Of a stretch of 49,555 nucleotides of DNA, positions 24,127 through 33,237 are shown piece by piece; position 1 is the stretch's first letter; every line of letters starts with the position of its first letter. The notes below the pieces were generated by a model that searched no databases, was not told where the DNA came from, and saw nothing but the letters and a program-made list of their open reading frames with translations. Both the position numbers and the translations under genes were made by a program. Source of the stretch: Beijerinckiaceae bacterium (lineage in GTDB: Bacteria > Pseudomonadota > Alphaproteobacteria > Rhizobiales > Beijerinckiaceae). The DNA is taken from NCBI GenBank assembly GCA_947498445.1, contig CANMLK010000004.1, positions 1-49,555 on the forward strand. The letters run 5' to 3'.

Positions 24127-24765
24127 ATGAACCTCGATCCGAGAGTCCAGAAGGGCGGCGCTGCGGCGGCCGAGGTCGGACACAATTCGGCGTCGCTTGA
24201 TGAATTGCGCGCCAATCTCTTTCACAACAAGAAGGACCGCGTTTTCGTGCGCGGCATCCAGGGCGAATACAACGTCACGGCGGAACTCGACCGTCTGCGC
24301 GCTGTGCCCCGGGTTCGCAAGGCCAAGGAAACCGGCTTCATCGACGGGCCGCTGTGCTTCAGCCGCCATTATGTCGAGCCGAAGGATGGCATCACCCAGA
24401 CCTTCCACATGCATCTGGAAGAATATGCGCCCGGCGCGTTTTCGCAGAAGCATGGCCACGTGAACGAAGCCGCCTTCTACATTCTGGACGGCAAGGGCTA
24501 CGAGATCCACGACGGCATCCGCTACGATTGGGAAGCGGGCGACATCGCCATCGTGCACAACAATTGCGTGCACCAGCACTTCAACGCGCAGACCGACAAG
24601 CCCGCCCGTGCGCTCGTCATCAAGACGAAGCCGATGTACCTCTTCCTCAACATGCTGTTCCAGAAGCAGGTTAAGGAGCGTCCGGTCGAAATGACGCCGG
24701 AGGCCGAAGGCTTCACCGCGCGCGAAATCGAAGAAGATTACAACCATCCCAAGGGAGGTTATTGA
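24127..24765 (+). CDS. Cupin-domain protein, first of tandem pair
   Basis: 212 residues, single cupin barrel. Motif 1 (FSQKHGHVNEAAFYIL) supplies His109, His111 and Glu114; motif 2 (NNCVHQHFN) supplies His149 and His151. It is a paralog of the cupin at 517: both share an N-terminal GHNS, an RVFVR block and the ending LFxxMLFQK, but here the motif-1 Glu is present. The stop overlaps the next start (TGATG). The pair may form a hetero-oligomeric metal enzyme, for example a dioxygenase acting before the divergent amidohydrolase. The reaction is unknown. Confidence 0.85.
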   Translation: MNLDPRVQKGGAAAAEVGHNSASLDELRANLFHNKKDRVFVRGIQGEYNVTAELDRLRAVPRVRKAKETGFIDGPLCFSRHYVEPKDGITQTFHMHLEEYAPGAFSQKHGHVNEAAFYILDGKGYEIHDGIRYDWEAGDIAIVHNNCVHQHFNAQTDKPARALVIKTKPMYLFLNMLFQKQVKERPVEMTPEAEGFTAREIEEDYNHPKGGY

Positions 24766-25376
24766 TGGCTTGGGGTGAAGTCGGAGCGTGGCTTGAAGGC
24801 AAGAACAATGAGCGGCTCTATCAGCGCCTGCTCGACGAGGCGCAGGATGCGCCCTCGCGTAACGCCCGCCGCAAGAAGGTCGTCAAGCCTGCGGACATGC
24901 CGTGGGAAATGTCGCGTCAGGGCTTGCTCAAGCACCTGATGAACGAGGCGATGAACACGCGCATCGAGACGGTTGACGCCTATATGCAGATCATCCCGCC
25001 GGGCTCGCGCTCGGGCAAGCACAGCCACCTTGCGGAAGAGTGCGTCTACGTACTCGAAGGCAAGGGCTACGACCTGCATCAGGATTGCGACGCCGAGATC
25101 ACCGACACGTTCGTTTGGAAGCCGCGCGAAGAGATCAAGCGGCTCGAGTGGGAAGCTGGCGATTACATCTACGTTCCGCCGGCGACGATCCATCAGCATT
25201 TCAACGCTGATCCCACCAAGCCGGTTCGCCTGATCTCGTCCACGGCGCGCATCTTCCGCCAGATGGGCCTGAACACGCTGGACCAGTTGGAAGATTGCCC
25301 CGAGTTCGATCCCAAGGTCGTGCTCAACGCCGATATCGTGCGCGAATACCTGCGCGGCGAGCGCAAGGGCAAGTAA
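24765..25376 (+). CDS. Cupin-domain protein, second of tandem pair
   Basis: 203 residues. Metal-site residues are His86, His88 and Glu91/Glu92 in SGKHSHLAEECVYVLEG, then His143 and His145 in ATIHQHFNADP. Between the two motifs lies an insertion (QDCDAEITDTFVWKPREEIK) absent from its partner. The ATG at 24765 follows AAGGGAGG and overlaps the preceding TGA, so expression is coupled. The pattern is closer to gentisate-dioxygenase-like cupins than to 3-hydroxyanthranilate dioxygenase. A terminator follows. Confidence 0.85.
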   Translation: MAWGEVGAWLEGKNNERLYQRLLDEAQDAPSRNARRKKVVKPADMPWEMSRQGLLKHLMNEAMNTRIETVDAYMQIIPPGSRSGKHSHLAEECVYVLEGKGYDLHQDCDAEITDTFVWKPREEIKRLEWEAGDYIYVPPATIHQHFNADPTKPVRLISSTARIFRQMGLNTLDQLEDCPEFDPKVVLNADIVREYLRGERKGK

Positions 25377-25400
25377 GCAGCCTTGAACTGATAAACACAA

Positions 25401-25427
25401 ACGCCCTCGCGAAAGCGGGGGCGTTTT
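25401..25427 (+). terminator. Rho-independent terminator of the cupin pair
   Basis: ACGCCCTCGC (25401-25410), GAAA tetraloop, GCGGGGGCGT (25415-25424) with one G-T wobble pair, ending in TTTT. It lies 24 nt after the second cupin stop. Confidence 0.88.
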
Positions 25428-25460
25428 GCTTTGCGGGTGGGGATTTCCTACATAAGAGCC

Positions 25461-27047
25461 ATGTCCGCAGATCAGCCCGAGAAGCCCGCCCACTCCCTCT
25501 ACGATCACGCCTTTGGCGCGTTCTCCACCCATGCGCATGCGCCGGGCGAAGAGGCGGACCATGTGCACGACGCGGATGACAACCTCGTGCTGGATCCGCG
25601 CGAGAACACTGATGTGCCGCTGATCAGCATCGGGATCGACATCGGCTCTTCGGGCACGCAGGTCGTCTTCTCACGTCTGTTGATGCGGGGCCCAGGCGAG
25701 CCGCTCGCCATGCGCCGACAGACGAAAGCGCGCGAGACGCTGTTCATGTCGCCGGTGTCGATGACGCCGTTCAACGACGACGGGGCGACGATCAACGGCG
25801 TGCGCCTGCGAGGCATCGTGGATCGCGCCTACGTCATGGCCGGGATTACGCCCGATGATGTGGAGACAGGCGCCGTCATCATGACGGGCGCTGCTGCGCG
25901 GCGCGAAAACGCAGCCGCCATCATGGACGCGCTGGCGGAAGGGGGCGGCGAACTCGTCGCCGCCGCTGCGGGCGATCATCTGGAGGCCATGCTGGCCGCC
26001 TATGGTTCGGGCGCGGTCGAGGTTTCGCGGCGCGACATGCGCCGTATTCTCAATGTTGATATCGGCGGCGGCACGACAAAGTTTGCGTTGCTGGACTGCG
26101 GGCGCATTGAAGAAACAGCGGCGCTGCGCGTGGGCGGGCGCCTCGTTGCGTTTGATCTGAACAACGCCATCGTGCGGCTGGAAGGCGACGGCGCCGAACA
26201 TGCCCGGCGTGTGGGTATAAACTGGCAGGGCGGCGCCATCGCCAACAAGGCGGAGATGCAGCAGGTCGCCGAAGCGATGGCCGCGATGGTCATCGCGACG
26301 CTGACGCAACACCCTTTGCCGGACGATGTGGCGGGCGCCTTCATCACGCAGCCGCTGGGGCCGCTTGGCGCGCTGGACGGCGTGATGTTCTCGGGCGGCG
26401 TCGCTGAATATGTGTATCTGCGTGAGACGCGCGATTTTGGCGATCTAGGCTGGCGGCTTGGCCGCGCCATCCGCCGCGCGTTTGACGACGGGCGCGTTCC
26501 CTTCACGCTGTTACCGCCGGGCGAATGCATGCGGGCCACAGCGCTGGGCGCATCGCAATACAGCGTGCAGATGAGCGGCGCCACATCGTGCATCACCTCG
26601 CACGCGCTGCTGCTGCCGCGCCGCAATTTGCCTGTGCTGATGCCGACCTATGATTTTTCCGGCGCGCTCGACGCCAAGGCCATTGCGCAGGCCATTCGCC
26701 GCCATCGCGTGTTGTTCGACGATGGCGATCCGGCGCGCGAAGTCGCCTTCGCCTTTCGCTGGCGCGGCCTACCCGAGTATGAGCGCGTGCGCGCACTGGC
26801 CGAGGGATTGCGCGTCGGCCTTGCCGACCGCGTCGCGGCGGGGACAAATCTCTACGTGATGCTGGAGGGCGACGCCGCGCTGACGCTGGGCGCCATTCTC
26901 AAGCAGGAGCTGGGGCTGGCCAATGAGATTTTGGTGCTCGACGGGATCACGCTGCGGGACTTCGACTACGTGGATATCGGCCGCATCCGCATGCCGTCCG
27001 CGATGGTGCCGGTGACGGTGAAGAGCCTGGTGTTTGGCGGGGTGTGA
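25461..27047 (+). CDS. EutA-family protein (ethanolamine ammonia-lyase reactivase type), orphan
   Basis: 528-residue ASKHA-fold ATPase. It follows EutA along its length: GIDIGSSGTQVVFSRL (phosphate 1), RILNVDIGGGTTKFALLDCG (phosphate 2), MFSGGVAEYVY, ATALGASQYSVQMSG (adenosine region), LPRRNLPVL, and the end DYVDIGRIRMPSAMVPVTVKS. The first 50 residues form an extra His/Asp-rich tail (FSTHAHAPGEEADHVHDADD). EutA normally exchanges damaged adenosylcobalamin on EutBC, but neither eutB nor eutC is in this window. The gene lies between the cupin pair and the fds operon, 72 nt before fdsG. The start at 25461 is chosen as the first ATG. The actual client enzyme is unknown. Confidence 0.85.
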   Translation: MSADQPEKPAHSLYDHAFGAFSTHAHAPGEEADHVHDADDNLVLDPRENTDVPLISIGIDIGSSGTQVVFSRLLMRGPGEPLAMRRQTKARETLFMSPVSMTPFNDDGATINGVRLRGIVDRAYVMAGITPDDVETGAVIMTGAAARRENAAAIMDALAEGGGELVAAAAGDHLEAMLAAYGSGAVEVSRRDMRRILNVDIGGGTTKFALLDCGRIEETAALRVGGRLVAFDLNNAIVRLEGDGAEHARRVGINWQGGAIANKAEMQQVAEAMAAMVIATLTQHPLPDDVAGAFITQPLGPLGALDGVMFSGGVAEYVYLRETRDFGDLGWRLGRAIRRAFDDGRVPFTLLPPGECMRATALGASQYSVQMSGATSCITSHALLLPRRNLPVLMPTYDFSGALDAKAIAQAIRRHRVLFDDGDPAREVAFAFRWRGLPEYERVRALAEGLRVGLADRVAAGTNLYVMLEGDAALTLGAILKQELGLANEILVLDGITLRDFDYVDIGRIRMPSAMVPVTVKSLVFGGV

Positions 27048-27119
27048 GCGCTCTGAGCGCGCCTCGATTTTGCGGCGCTCTCGTGCGACACTAGATGCGT
27101 GGAGGGGACGAAAGAAGAT

Positions 27120-27623
27120 ATGAGCGCAGACGTTTTCAACGCAGATGACGCCGAGCGGATCATCGCCGCCCAGATGGAGCAGGCGCGGGTTTTCTATGGC
27201 GAGGACGCGAAAGGCGCCGCGCCGCTGCTGCCCATTCTTCACGCGTTGCAACATGCCTTTGGCCATGTGCCCCCGCAGGCGCAGCCGATCATCGCCCATG
27301 CGCTCAACATTTCGCAGGCCGAAGTGCGCGGCGTCGTTTCATTCTACCATGACTTCAAGACAGAACCTGCCGCGCGGGCGGTGATCAAATTGTGTCGCGC
27401 GGAAGCCTGTCAGGCGCGCGGCTGCGAGCGCATCGCCGCGCACCTTGAGTCCGCGTACGGCCTGAAAACGGGCGCGCGTTCGCATGACGGACATATCTCG
27501 CTAGAGAGCGTTTATTGCCTCGGCAATTGCGCGCTCGGCCCCACCGCGCTTTTGGGCGACGATCTCATCGGCATGATTGATGAAGCGCGCGCAGATGCGC
27601 TTGTGGCGCAGGCGCGCCGATGA
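27120..27623 (+). CDS. fdsG: NAD-dependent formate dehydrogenase, gamma subunit
   Basis: 167-residue NuoE-like subunit carrying a [2Fe-2S] cluster on a thioredoxin-like fold. The four ligands are Cys92, Cys97, Cys133 and Cys137 (LCRAEAC and YCLGNC). With FdsB it forms the NADH-producing diaphorase part of the soluble, oxygen-tolerant molybdenum formate dehydrogenase. First gene of the fds set; its stop overlaps the fdsB start. Confidence 0.95.
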   Translation: MSADVFNADDAERIIAAQMEQARVFYGEDAKGAAPLLPILHALQHAFGHVPPQAQPIIAHALNISQAEVRGVVSFYHDFKTEPAARAVIKLCRAEACQARGCERIAAHLESAYGLKTGARSHDGHISLESVYCLGNCALGPTALLGDDLIGMIDEARADALVAQARR

Positions 27624-29155
27624 GCGTGCGCGTTTACATCCCCGCCGATGCGGCCGCCAAATCTATTGGCGCAGACGCTGTCGCCGCGGCTGTGCGCGAT
27701 GAGGCAATGCGTCTCGGGCTTGCCATCGAGATTGTTCGAACAGGCTCGCGCGGCTTGCTCTGGCTTGAGCCGATGGTTGAGATTGAGACGGCGCGCGGGC
27801 GCGTGGCCTATGGCGTCGTGCGCGTCAGCGATGTCGCGAACCTTTTTGCTGCAGGCTTTCTCGATGGCGCCGAGCATCCGCTGTCGCTGGGGTTAGTGGA
27901 TGATATCTTGTATCTGCGCGCGCAAACGCGCCTCACCTTCGCGCGCGTTGGCGTCAACGATCCGCTGTCGTTTGAGGCCTATGTCGCAAGCGGCGGCATG
28001 ATGGGGCTCGCTCGTGCGCAGGCGATCAGCACGGACGCTATCCTTGACGAGATGACCATATCAGGTCTGCGCGGGCGCGGCGGCGCGGGCTTTCCCGCCG
28101 CCATCAAATGGCGCACCGTGCGCGATGCGCAATCGGCGCGCAAATACGTCGTCATCAATGCAGACGAAGGCGACAGCGGCACGTTCGCTGACCGGATGTT
28201 GATGGAGGGCGATCCCTTTCTCATCATCGAAGGCATGGCGATTGGCGCGCTTGCCGTGGGCGCTGATCGCGGCGTTATTTATATCCGCTCGGAATATCCG
28301 CACGCCATCCATGTGATGAATGAGGCGCTGCGCATCGCGCGACGTGAAAAGCTGCTGGGTGCGCATTTCGATGTTGAGGTGCGCGTGGGCGCGGGCGCCT
28401 ATGTTTGCGGCGAGGAAACCGCGCTGCTGGAAAGCATCGAAGGCAAGCGCGGACAAGTGCGCGCCAAGCCGCCGCTGCCAGCGCATCGCGGCTTGTTTGG
28501 CAGGCCTACACTGGTTCACAATGTGCTCACCATCGCTGCTGCGCCAACAATTCTTGCCAACGGCGGCAAGGCTTATGGCGACCTTGGCGTGGGTCGCTCG
28601 CGCGGCACAAAGCCGGTGCAACTTGCAGGCAATGTGAAACGCGGCGGGCTTTATGAACTGCCCTTTGGCGTCACCCTGCGCGAACTTGTGTATGACATCG
28701 GCGGGGGAACCGCGAGCGGGCGGCCGTTGCGCGCCGTGCAGGTTGGCGGTCCGCTCGGCGCTTATTTTCCTGAACATCTGCTAGATACGCCGCTTGACTA
28801 CGAAGCAATGGCGAAGGCTGGCGGCCTCCTTGGCCACGGCGGCGTTGTTGTCTTCGATGACGGCGTGGACATGGCGCGCCAAGCGCGGTTCGCGTTTGAG
28901 TTTTGCGCAACGGAAAGTTGCGGCAAGTGCACGCCCTGCCGTATCGGCTCCACGCGCGGCGCAGAGACACTCGACAAGATTGTCGCGGGCGTTGAGGTTG
29001 AAAAAAACATGGCGCTTGTGGATGATCTGCTAACGCTGATGACGGATGCTTCGCTCTGCGCTCTTGGCGGGCTGACGCCATTGCCGGTGGGTAGCGCACT
29101 GAAACATTTCCCTGAAGATTTCATTCGTGCGCCAAAATGCGCTGCGGCAGAATAG
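27620..29155 (+). CDS. fdsB: NAD-dependent formate dehydrogenase, beta subunit
   Basis: 511-residue NuoF-like subunit binding FMN, NAD and one [4Fe-4S] cluster. An N-terminal thioredoxin-like segment of about 110 residues precedes the flavin/NAD region (SGLRGRGGAGFPAAIKW, NADEGDSGTFADR, YICGEE-like AYVCGEETALLESIEG). The cluster ligands are in ESCGKCTPCRIG with a fourth Cys in SLCALGG. The start overlaps the fdsG stop (ATGA). Confidence 0.96.
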   Translation: MSVRVYIPADAAAKSIGADAVAAAVRDEAMRLGLAIEIVRTGSRGLLWLEPMVEIETARGRVAYGVVRVSDVANLFAAGFLDGAEHPLSLGLVDDILYLRAQTRLTFARVGVNDPLSFEAYVASGGMMGLARAQAISTDAILDEMTISGLRGRGGAGFPAAIKWRTVRDAQSARKYVVINADEGDSGTFADRMLMEGDPFLIIEGMAIGALAVGADRGVIYIRSEYPHAIHVMNEALRIARREKLLGAHFDVEVRVGAGAYVCGEETALLESIEGKRGQVRAKPPLPAHRGLFGRPTLVHNVLTIAAAPTILANGGKAYGDLGVGRSRGTKPVQLAGNVKRGGLYELPFGVTLRELVYDIGGGTASGRPLRAVQVGGPLGAYFPEHLLDTPLDYEAMAKAGGLLGHGGVVVFDDGVDMARQARFAFEFCATESCGKCTPCRIGSTRGAETLDKIVAGVEVEKNMALVDDLLTLMTDASLCALGGLTPLPVGSALKHFPEDFIRAPKCAAAE

Positions 29156-29162
29156 GAGAACG

Positions 29163-32009
29163 ATGATGTCGCTCTCTCGTGAAAAAGATTTCGGAACGCC
29201 GCTGCGCACTGGCTCCACGATGGTGACATTGAGCATTGATGGCGTGCAAACGCGCGTTCCGGCGGGCACGTCCGTGATGGCGGCTGCCGCAAAAATGGGA
29301 ACGCAAATACCAAAGCTCTGCGCCACGGATACGCTGGAAGCGTTTGGTTCGTGTCGGCTTTGTCTTGTTGAAATTGAAGGACGTCGTGGAACGCCCGCGT
29401 CATGCACGACGCCTGTGGAAGACGGCATGGTCGTGCGCACGCAGACCAAGCGCGTTGCGGATCTGCGCCGTGGCGTGATGGAGCTTTACATTTCCGATCA
29501 TCCGCTTGACTGTCTGACATGCTCGGCCAATGGCGATTGCGAATTGCAGGATATGGCTGGGGTAGTGGGCTTGCGGGATGTGCGCTATGGTCAGGATGGC
29601 GAGCAGCATCGTACGATTGCAGCCGACGACAGCAACCCCTATTTCACGTTCGATTCATCCAAGTGCATCGTGTGTTCGCGCTGCGTGCGCGCGTGCGAAG
29701 ATGTGCAGGGCACATTCGCATTGACCATTGATGGGCGGGGCCTTGGCTCGCTCGTGGCGACAGGCGGGCCTGATTTTCTCGGTTCAGAATGCGTGTCCTG
29801 CGGCGCTTGCGTGCAGGCGTGCCCCACGGCGACGTTGAACGAGAAAAGCATCATCGAGATGGGCGCGCCGACCCGTTCCATCGACACGACATGCGCCTAT
29901 TGCGGCGTGGGCTGCGGCTTTCGCGCCGAGATGCAGGGCGACAAGGTCGTGCGCATGGTCCCCTCCAAGGCGGGCAAGGCGAATGAAGGCCATTCGTGCG
30001 TGAAGGGCCGCTTCGCGTGGGGTTACGCGACGCACAAGGATCGCATTACAAAACCGATGGTCCGCGCGAAGATTACCGATCCATGGCGCGAGGTGACATG
30101 GGACGAGGCGTTTGCGCACGCCGCGTCCGAGTTCCGGCGCATTCAAGGCGCGTATGGAGTGGATTCCATCGGCGCGATCACGTCATCGCGTTGCACAAAT
30201 GAAGAAACGTTTCTCGTGCAGAAGCTGGTGCGCGCGGGCTTTGGCAACAACAACGTCGATACGTGCGCGCGTGTCTGCCATTCGCCCACCGGCTATGGAC
30301 TGAAGACCACGTTCGGCACGTCGGCCGGTACGCAGGATTTCAAGTCCGTCGCGCTGTCGGATGTGATTTTGGTTATCGGCGCCAATCCCACGGACGCGCA
30401 TCCTGTCTTTGCGTCGCGCATGAAAAAGCGCCTGCGCAAGAGCGCTAAGCTTATTGTCATCGATCCCCGCCGCATTGATCTTTTTCGCACAGCGCATATC
30501 GAGGCTGATCATCATCTCGCATTGAAACCCGGCACGAATGTCGCGATCATCAACGCGCTGGCGCATGTGATCATCACGGAAGGACTTGTGAATGAGGCGT
30601 TCGTTCGCGAGCGCTGCGACTTGGGCGATTTTGAAAGTTGGGCGCGCTTTATCGCGCGCGACGAAAACGCGCCTGAGGCGGTGGAGAAGGTTTCTGGCGT
30701 CGCTACAAGTGAAATCCGCGCCGCAGCGCGCCTTTTTGCTACGGGCGGGAACGGCGCGATTTATTACGGCCTTGGCGTGACCGAACATTCGCAAGGCTCG
30801 ACCATGGTCATGGGCATGGCCAACCTCGCCATGGCGACCGGAAACCTCGGGCGCGCTGGCGTGGGCGTCAACCCGCTGCGCGGGCAGAACAACGTGCAGG
30901 GGGCGTGCGACATGGGCTCGTTTCCGCACGAGTTCTCTGGCTATCGTCATGTGTCGGACGATGCGACGCGCGACATGTTTGAAGGGCTGTGGGGCGTCAG
31001 CCTTTCGCCAGAGCCGGGCCTGCGCATTCCCAACATGCTCGATGAAGCCGTCGAGGGCCGCTTCAAGGGGCTCTACATTCAGGGCGAAGACATTGCGCAA
31101 TCTGATCCTGATACGCAGCATGTCACGCGCGGGCTGCGCAACATGGAATGCGTCATTGTGCAGGATCTGTTCCTGAACGAAACTGCTAAATACGCGCATG
31201 TGTTTTTTCCCGGTTCGTCGTTTCTTGAAAAGGATGGCACGTTTACGAACGCGGAGCGGCGTATCAGCCGCGTGCGCAAGGCGATGGCGCCGCAGGCGGG
31301 ACTTGCAGACTGGGAAACTACGCTGGGTTTCGCCAAGGCGCTTGGGTGTGTTTTCTCGTATGCTCATCCTTCGCAGATCATGGACGAGATCGCCGCGCTG
31401 ACGCCGACGTTTGCGGGCGTAAGTTACGCGAAGCTCGATGAGCTTGGCTCAATCCAGTGGCCGTGCAACGACTCTGCTCCACAAGGCACGCCGATCATGC
31501 ATGTCGAGCGGTTTGTGCGCGGCAAGGGCAAGTTCATGATCACGGATTTTGTGCCGACGGACGAACGCACGACGCAGCGGTTTCCGCTGATCCTCACGAC
31601 CGGGCGCATCCTCTCGCAATACAATGTCGGCGTGCAGACGCAGCGCACCGCCAACACTATCTGGCATGATGAGGACGTGCTGGAAATCCACGCGTTCGAC
31701 GCTGAAAACCGCGGCATTCGCGATGGCGATCTCGTCGCGATCCAGAGCCGCTCTGGCGAGGTTGCGCTGCACGCGCGCATTTCAGAGCGCATGCAGCCGG
31801 GCGTCGTCTACACGACGTTCCATCACGCAAAGTCTGGCGCCAATGTCATCACCACCGATTACTCGGACTGGGCGACCAATTGCCCTGAGTACAAGGTGAC
31901 GGCGGTGCAGGTGCAGCGCACGAACCGCTGGTCGGACTGGCAGGAAGAAGATCGCGCAAGCGGTGACTTGTTGCGCATCATTGAACGGAAAGCCGATGCC
32001 GCCGAATAA
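29163..32009 (+). CDS. fdsA: NAD-dependent formate dehydrogenase, catalytic alpha subunit
   Basis: 948 residues. The order is: N-terminal [2Fe-2S] ferredoxin domain (CATDTLEAFGSCRLCLVE); His-Cys cluster region (HPLDCLTCSANGDCELQ); two [4Fe-4S] sites (CIVCSRCVRAC and CVSCGACVQACP); another cluster motif at the start of the molybdopterin region (CAYCGVGCGF); then the bis-MGD domains. The active-site residue is Cys372 followed by His373 in CARVCHSPTG, so it is a cysteine, not a selenocysteine, enzyme. Start at 29163 after AGGAG. It oxidises formate to CO2 and passes electrons to NAD+ via FdsBG. Confidence 0.97.
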   Translation: MMSLSREKDFGTPLRTGSTMVTLSIDGVQTRVPAGTSVMAAAAKMGTQIPKLCATDTLEAFGSCRLCLVEIEGRRGTPASCTTPVEDGMVVRTQTKRVADLRRGVMELYISDHPLDCLTCSANGDCELQDMAGVVGLRDVRYGQDGEQHRTIAADDSNPYFTFDSSKCIVCSRCVRACEDVQGTFALTIDGRGLGSLVATGGPDFLGSECVSCGACVQACPTATLNEKSIIEMGAPTRSIDTTCAYCGVGCGFRAEMQGDKVVRMVPSKAGKANEGHSCVKGRFAWGYATHKDRITKPMVRAKITDPWREVTWDEAFAHAASEFRRIQGAYGVDSIGAITSSRCTNEETFLVQKLVRAGFGNNNVDTCARVCHSPTGYGLKTTFGTSAGTQDFKSVALSDVILVIGANPTDAHPVFASRMKKRLRKSAKLIVIDPRRIDLFRTAHIEADHHLALKPGTNVAIINALAHVIITEGLVNEAFVRERCDLGDFESWARFIARDENAPEAVEKVSGVATSEIRAAARLFATGGNGAIYYGLGVTEHSQGSTMVMGMANLAMATGNLGRAGVGVNPLRGQNNVQGACDMGSFPHEFSGYRHVSDDATRDMFEGLWGVSLSPEPGLRIPNMLDEAVEGRFKGLYIQGEDIAQSDPDTQHVTRGLRNMECVIVQDLFLNETAKYAHVFFPGSSFLEKDGTFTNAERRISRVRKAMAPQAGLADWETTLGFAKALGCVFSYAHPSQIMDEIAALTPTFAGVSYAKLDELGSIQWPCNDSAPQGTPIMHVERFVRGKGKFMITDFVPTDERTTQRFPLILTTGRILSQYNVGVQTQRTANTIWHDEDVLEIHAFDAENRGIRDGDLVAIQSRSGEVALHARISERMQPGVVYTTFHHAKSGANVITTDYSDWATNCPEYKVTAVQVQRTNRWSDWQEEDRASGDLLRIIERKADAAE

Positions 32010-32829
32010 GCCCGCGCCCACCGTCACCGTTGAAGTCGAGCGGATCGGCCTGTCCGACGGCATGCGCGAGGCTGGCCTGCGCGAAGCGCCGACGGAAACG
32101 CCGGTCAATATCGTCTATGCGCCTATCCCTTTCGCAGTGATGATGTGCACGCCGCAGGATCTGGAAGACTTTGCAATCGGGTTTTCATTCACGGAAGGCA
32201 TCATCGATTCCATCGCCGACATTCGCTCTGTCGTTGTTGAGGAGGACGAAGAGCAGCGGGGGTTGCGGCTTGTCGTTTCGCTGGCGTCGGAGAAGATGCA
32301 GCGCCACCTGGCGCGCGCGCGCAACATTTCGGGACGCACCGGGTGCGGTGTGTGCGGCATTGAAGACCTTGGCGCCATGCCGTGTGCACGCGCGATTACT
32401 GCTGCGCCCTTTGAGTTGACAACGACGTCGATGAGCCGCTCGCTTGACGAAATCGTCGCCGGGCAGAAGCTCAATGAAGCCACAGGAGCGGTTCATGCGG
32501 CGGCGTGGTGTACGCCGCAGGGCGAGGTGCTGGCGATCCGCGAGGACGTTGGCCGCCACAACGCGCTCGACAAGTTGATTGGGCATTTGCTCAGGGGCAG
32601 CGTTGACCCCGGGTCGGGATATTTTGTCATCACGAGTCGCTGTTCGTTCGAGATGCTGGAGAAGGTGGCGGCGTTTGGCGCGCGGGCTGTCGTTGCTATT
32701 TCCGCGCCCACCGCGCTGGCGATTGAGCGCGCGCGTCTGCATGGCGTGACGCTGGTTGCGCAGGCGCGCAACGGGCGTGCGCTTGTGTTTTGCGGCGGCC
32801 AGCATGTTCGCGTGGAGGCGTCGTCGTGA
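31996..32829 (+). CDS. fdhD: Formate dehydrogenase accessory sulfurtransferase
   Basis: 277-residue FdhD/FdsC protein that binds bis-MGD and passes sulfur to the molybdenum site before insertion into FdsA. The CxxC motif is Cys117 and Cys120 in GRTGCGVCG. Other conserved blocks are ILREDVGRHNA-like AIREDVGRHNALDKLIG, VITSRCSFEML and ISAPTALAIE. The ATG at 31996 overlaps the end of fdsA by 14 nt, showing tight coupling. Confidence 0.96.
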   Translation: MPPNKPAPTVTVEVERIGLSDGMREAGLREAPTETPVNIVYAPIPFAVMMCTPQDLEDFAIGFSFTEGIIDSIADIRSVVVEEDEEQRGLRLVVSLASEKMQRHLARARNISGRTGCGVCGIEDLGAMPCARAITAAPFELTTTSMSRSLDEIVAGQKLNEATGAVHAAAWCTPQGEVLAIREDVGRHNALDKLIGHLLRGSVDPGSGYFVITSRCSFEMLEKVAAFGARAVVAISAPTALAIERARLHGVTLVAQARNGRALVFCGGQHVRVEASS

Positions 32830-33068
32830 GCGCAGTTAAGCTCGTTCGCATGGCGAACCAGATCGCAATCTTCTTTCGCACGCAGCCTGATGAGGCGGGC
32901 GCGACCGCTGTCGCCGATCACATCAAGAGCTTCTGGAATCCGGTCATGCGCCGTGAAATCTATGCGCATCTTCGTGCAGGCGGCGAGGGGCTTGAGCCTC
33001 TGGCGCGCGCTGGCCTGGAAGCGCTGATGGCGCGCGACCCTGTCGCGCATGAGAGTGTTACAAAGTAA
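32826..33068 (+). CDS. fdsD: Formate dehydrogenase, delta subunit
   Basis: 80-residue small subunit needed for assembly or stability of the Fds complex. It starts with GTG at 32826, placed 7 nt after GGAGG and overlapping the fdhD stop. Conserved features are LVRMANQIAIFFRTQP, ADHIKSFWNPVMRREIYAHL and a final helix LARAGLEAL. Confidence 0.93.
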   Translation: MSAVKLVRMANQIAIFFRTQPDEAGATAVADHIKSFWNPVMRREIYAHLRAGGEGLEPLARAGLEALMARDPVAHESVTK

Positions 33069-33179
33069 CAGTAAATAGCGTTGCGTTTGTCCTCGTGTCC
33101 TCGCGCTTTCGTGACCTCTTCGGCCAGAATTTGCGCCCGGACGCGCTTGTCCCACGCACAGCACCGGTTCATTCTGGAT

Positions 33180-33202
33180 GCGCTGAACATCTTCAGCGCG
33201 TT
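33180..33202 (+). terminator. Possible terminator after the fds operon
   Basis: Perfect 8-bp stem GCGCTGAA/TTCAGCGC with loop CATC, followed by only three T residues after G. A modest terminator or attenuator between fdsD and the lectin-like gene. Confidence 0.45.
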
Positions 33203-33237
33203 TCGGCTTGCCGGATCGAGAAAATCGGAGGGAAGGC

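Noticed and set aside
29163-32009. Selenocysteine formate dehydrogenase
   Set aside because: The active-site codon is TGC (Cys372), not TGA, and no SECIS-like structure is needed.
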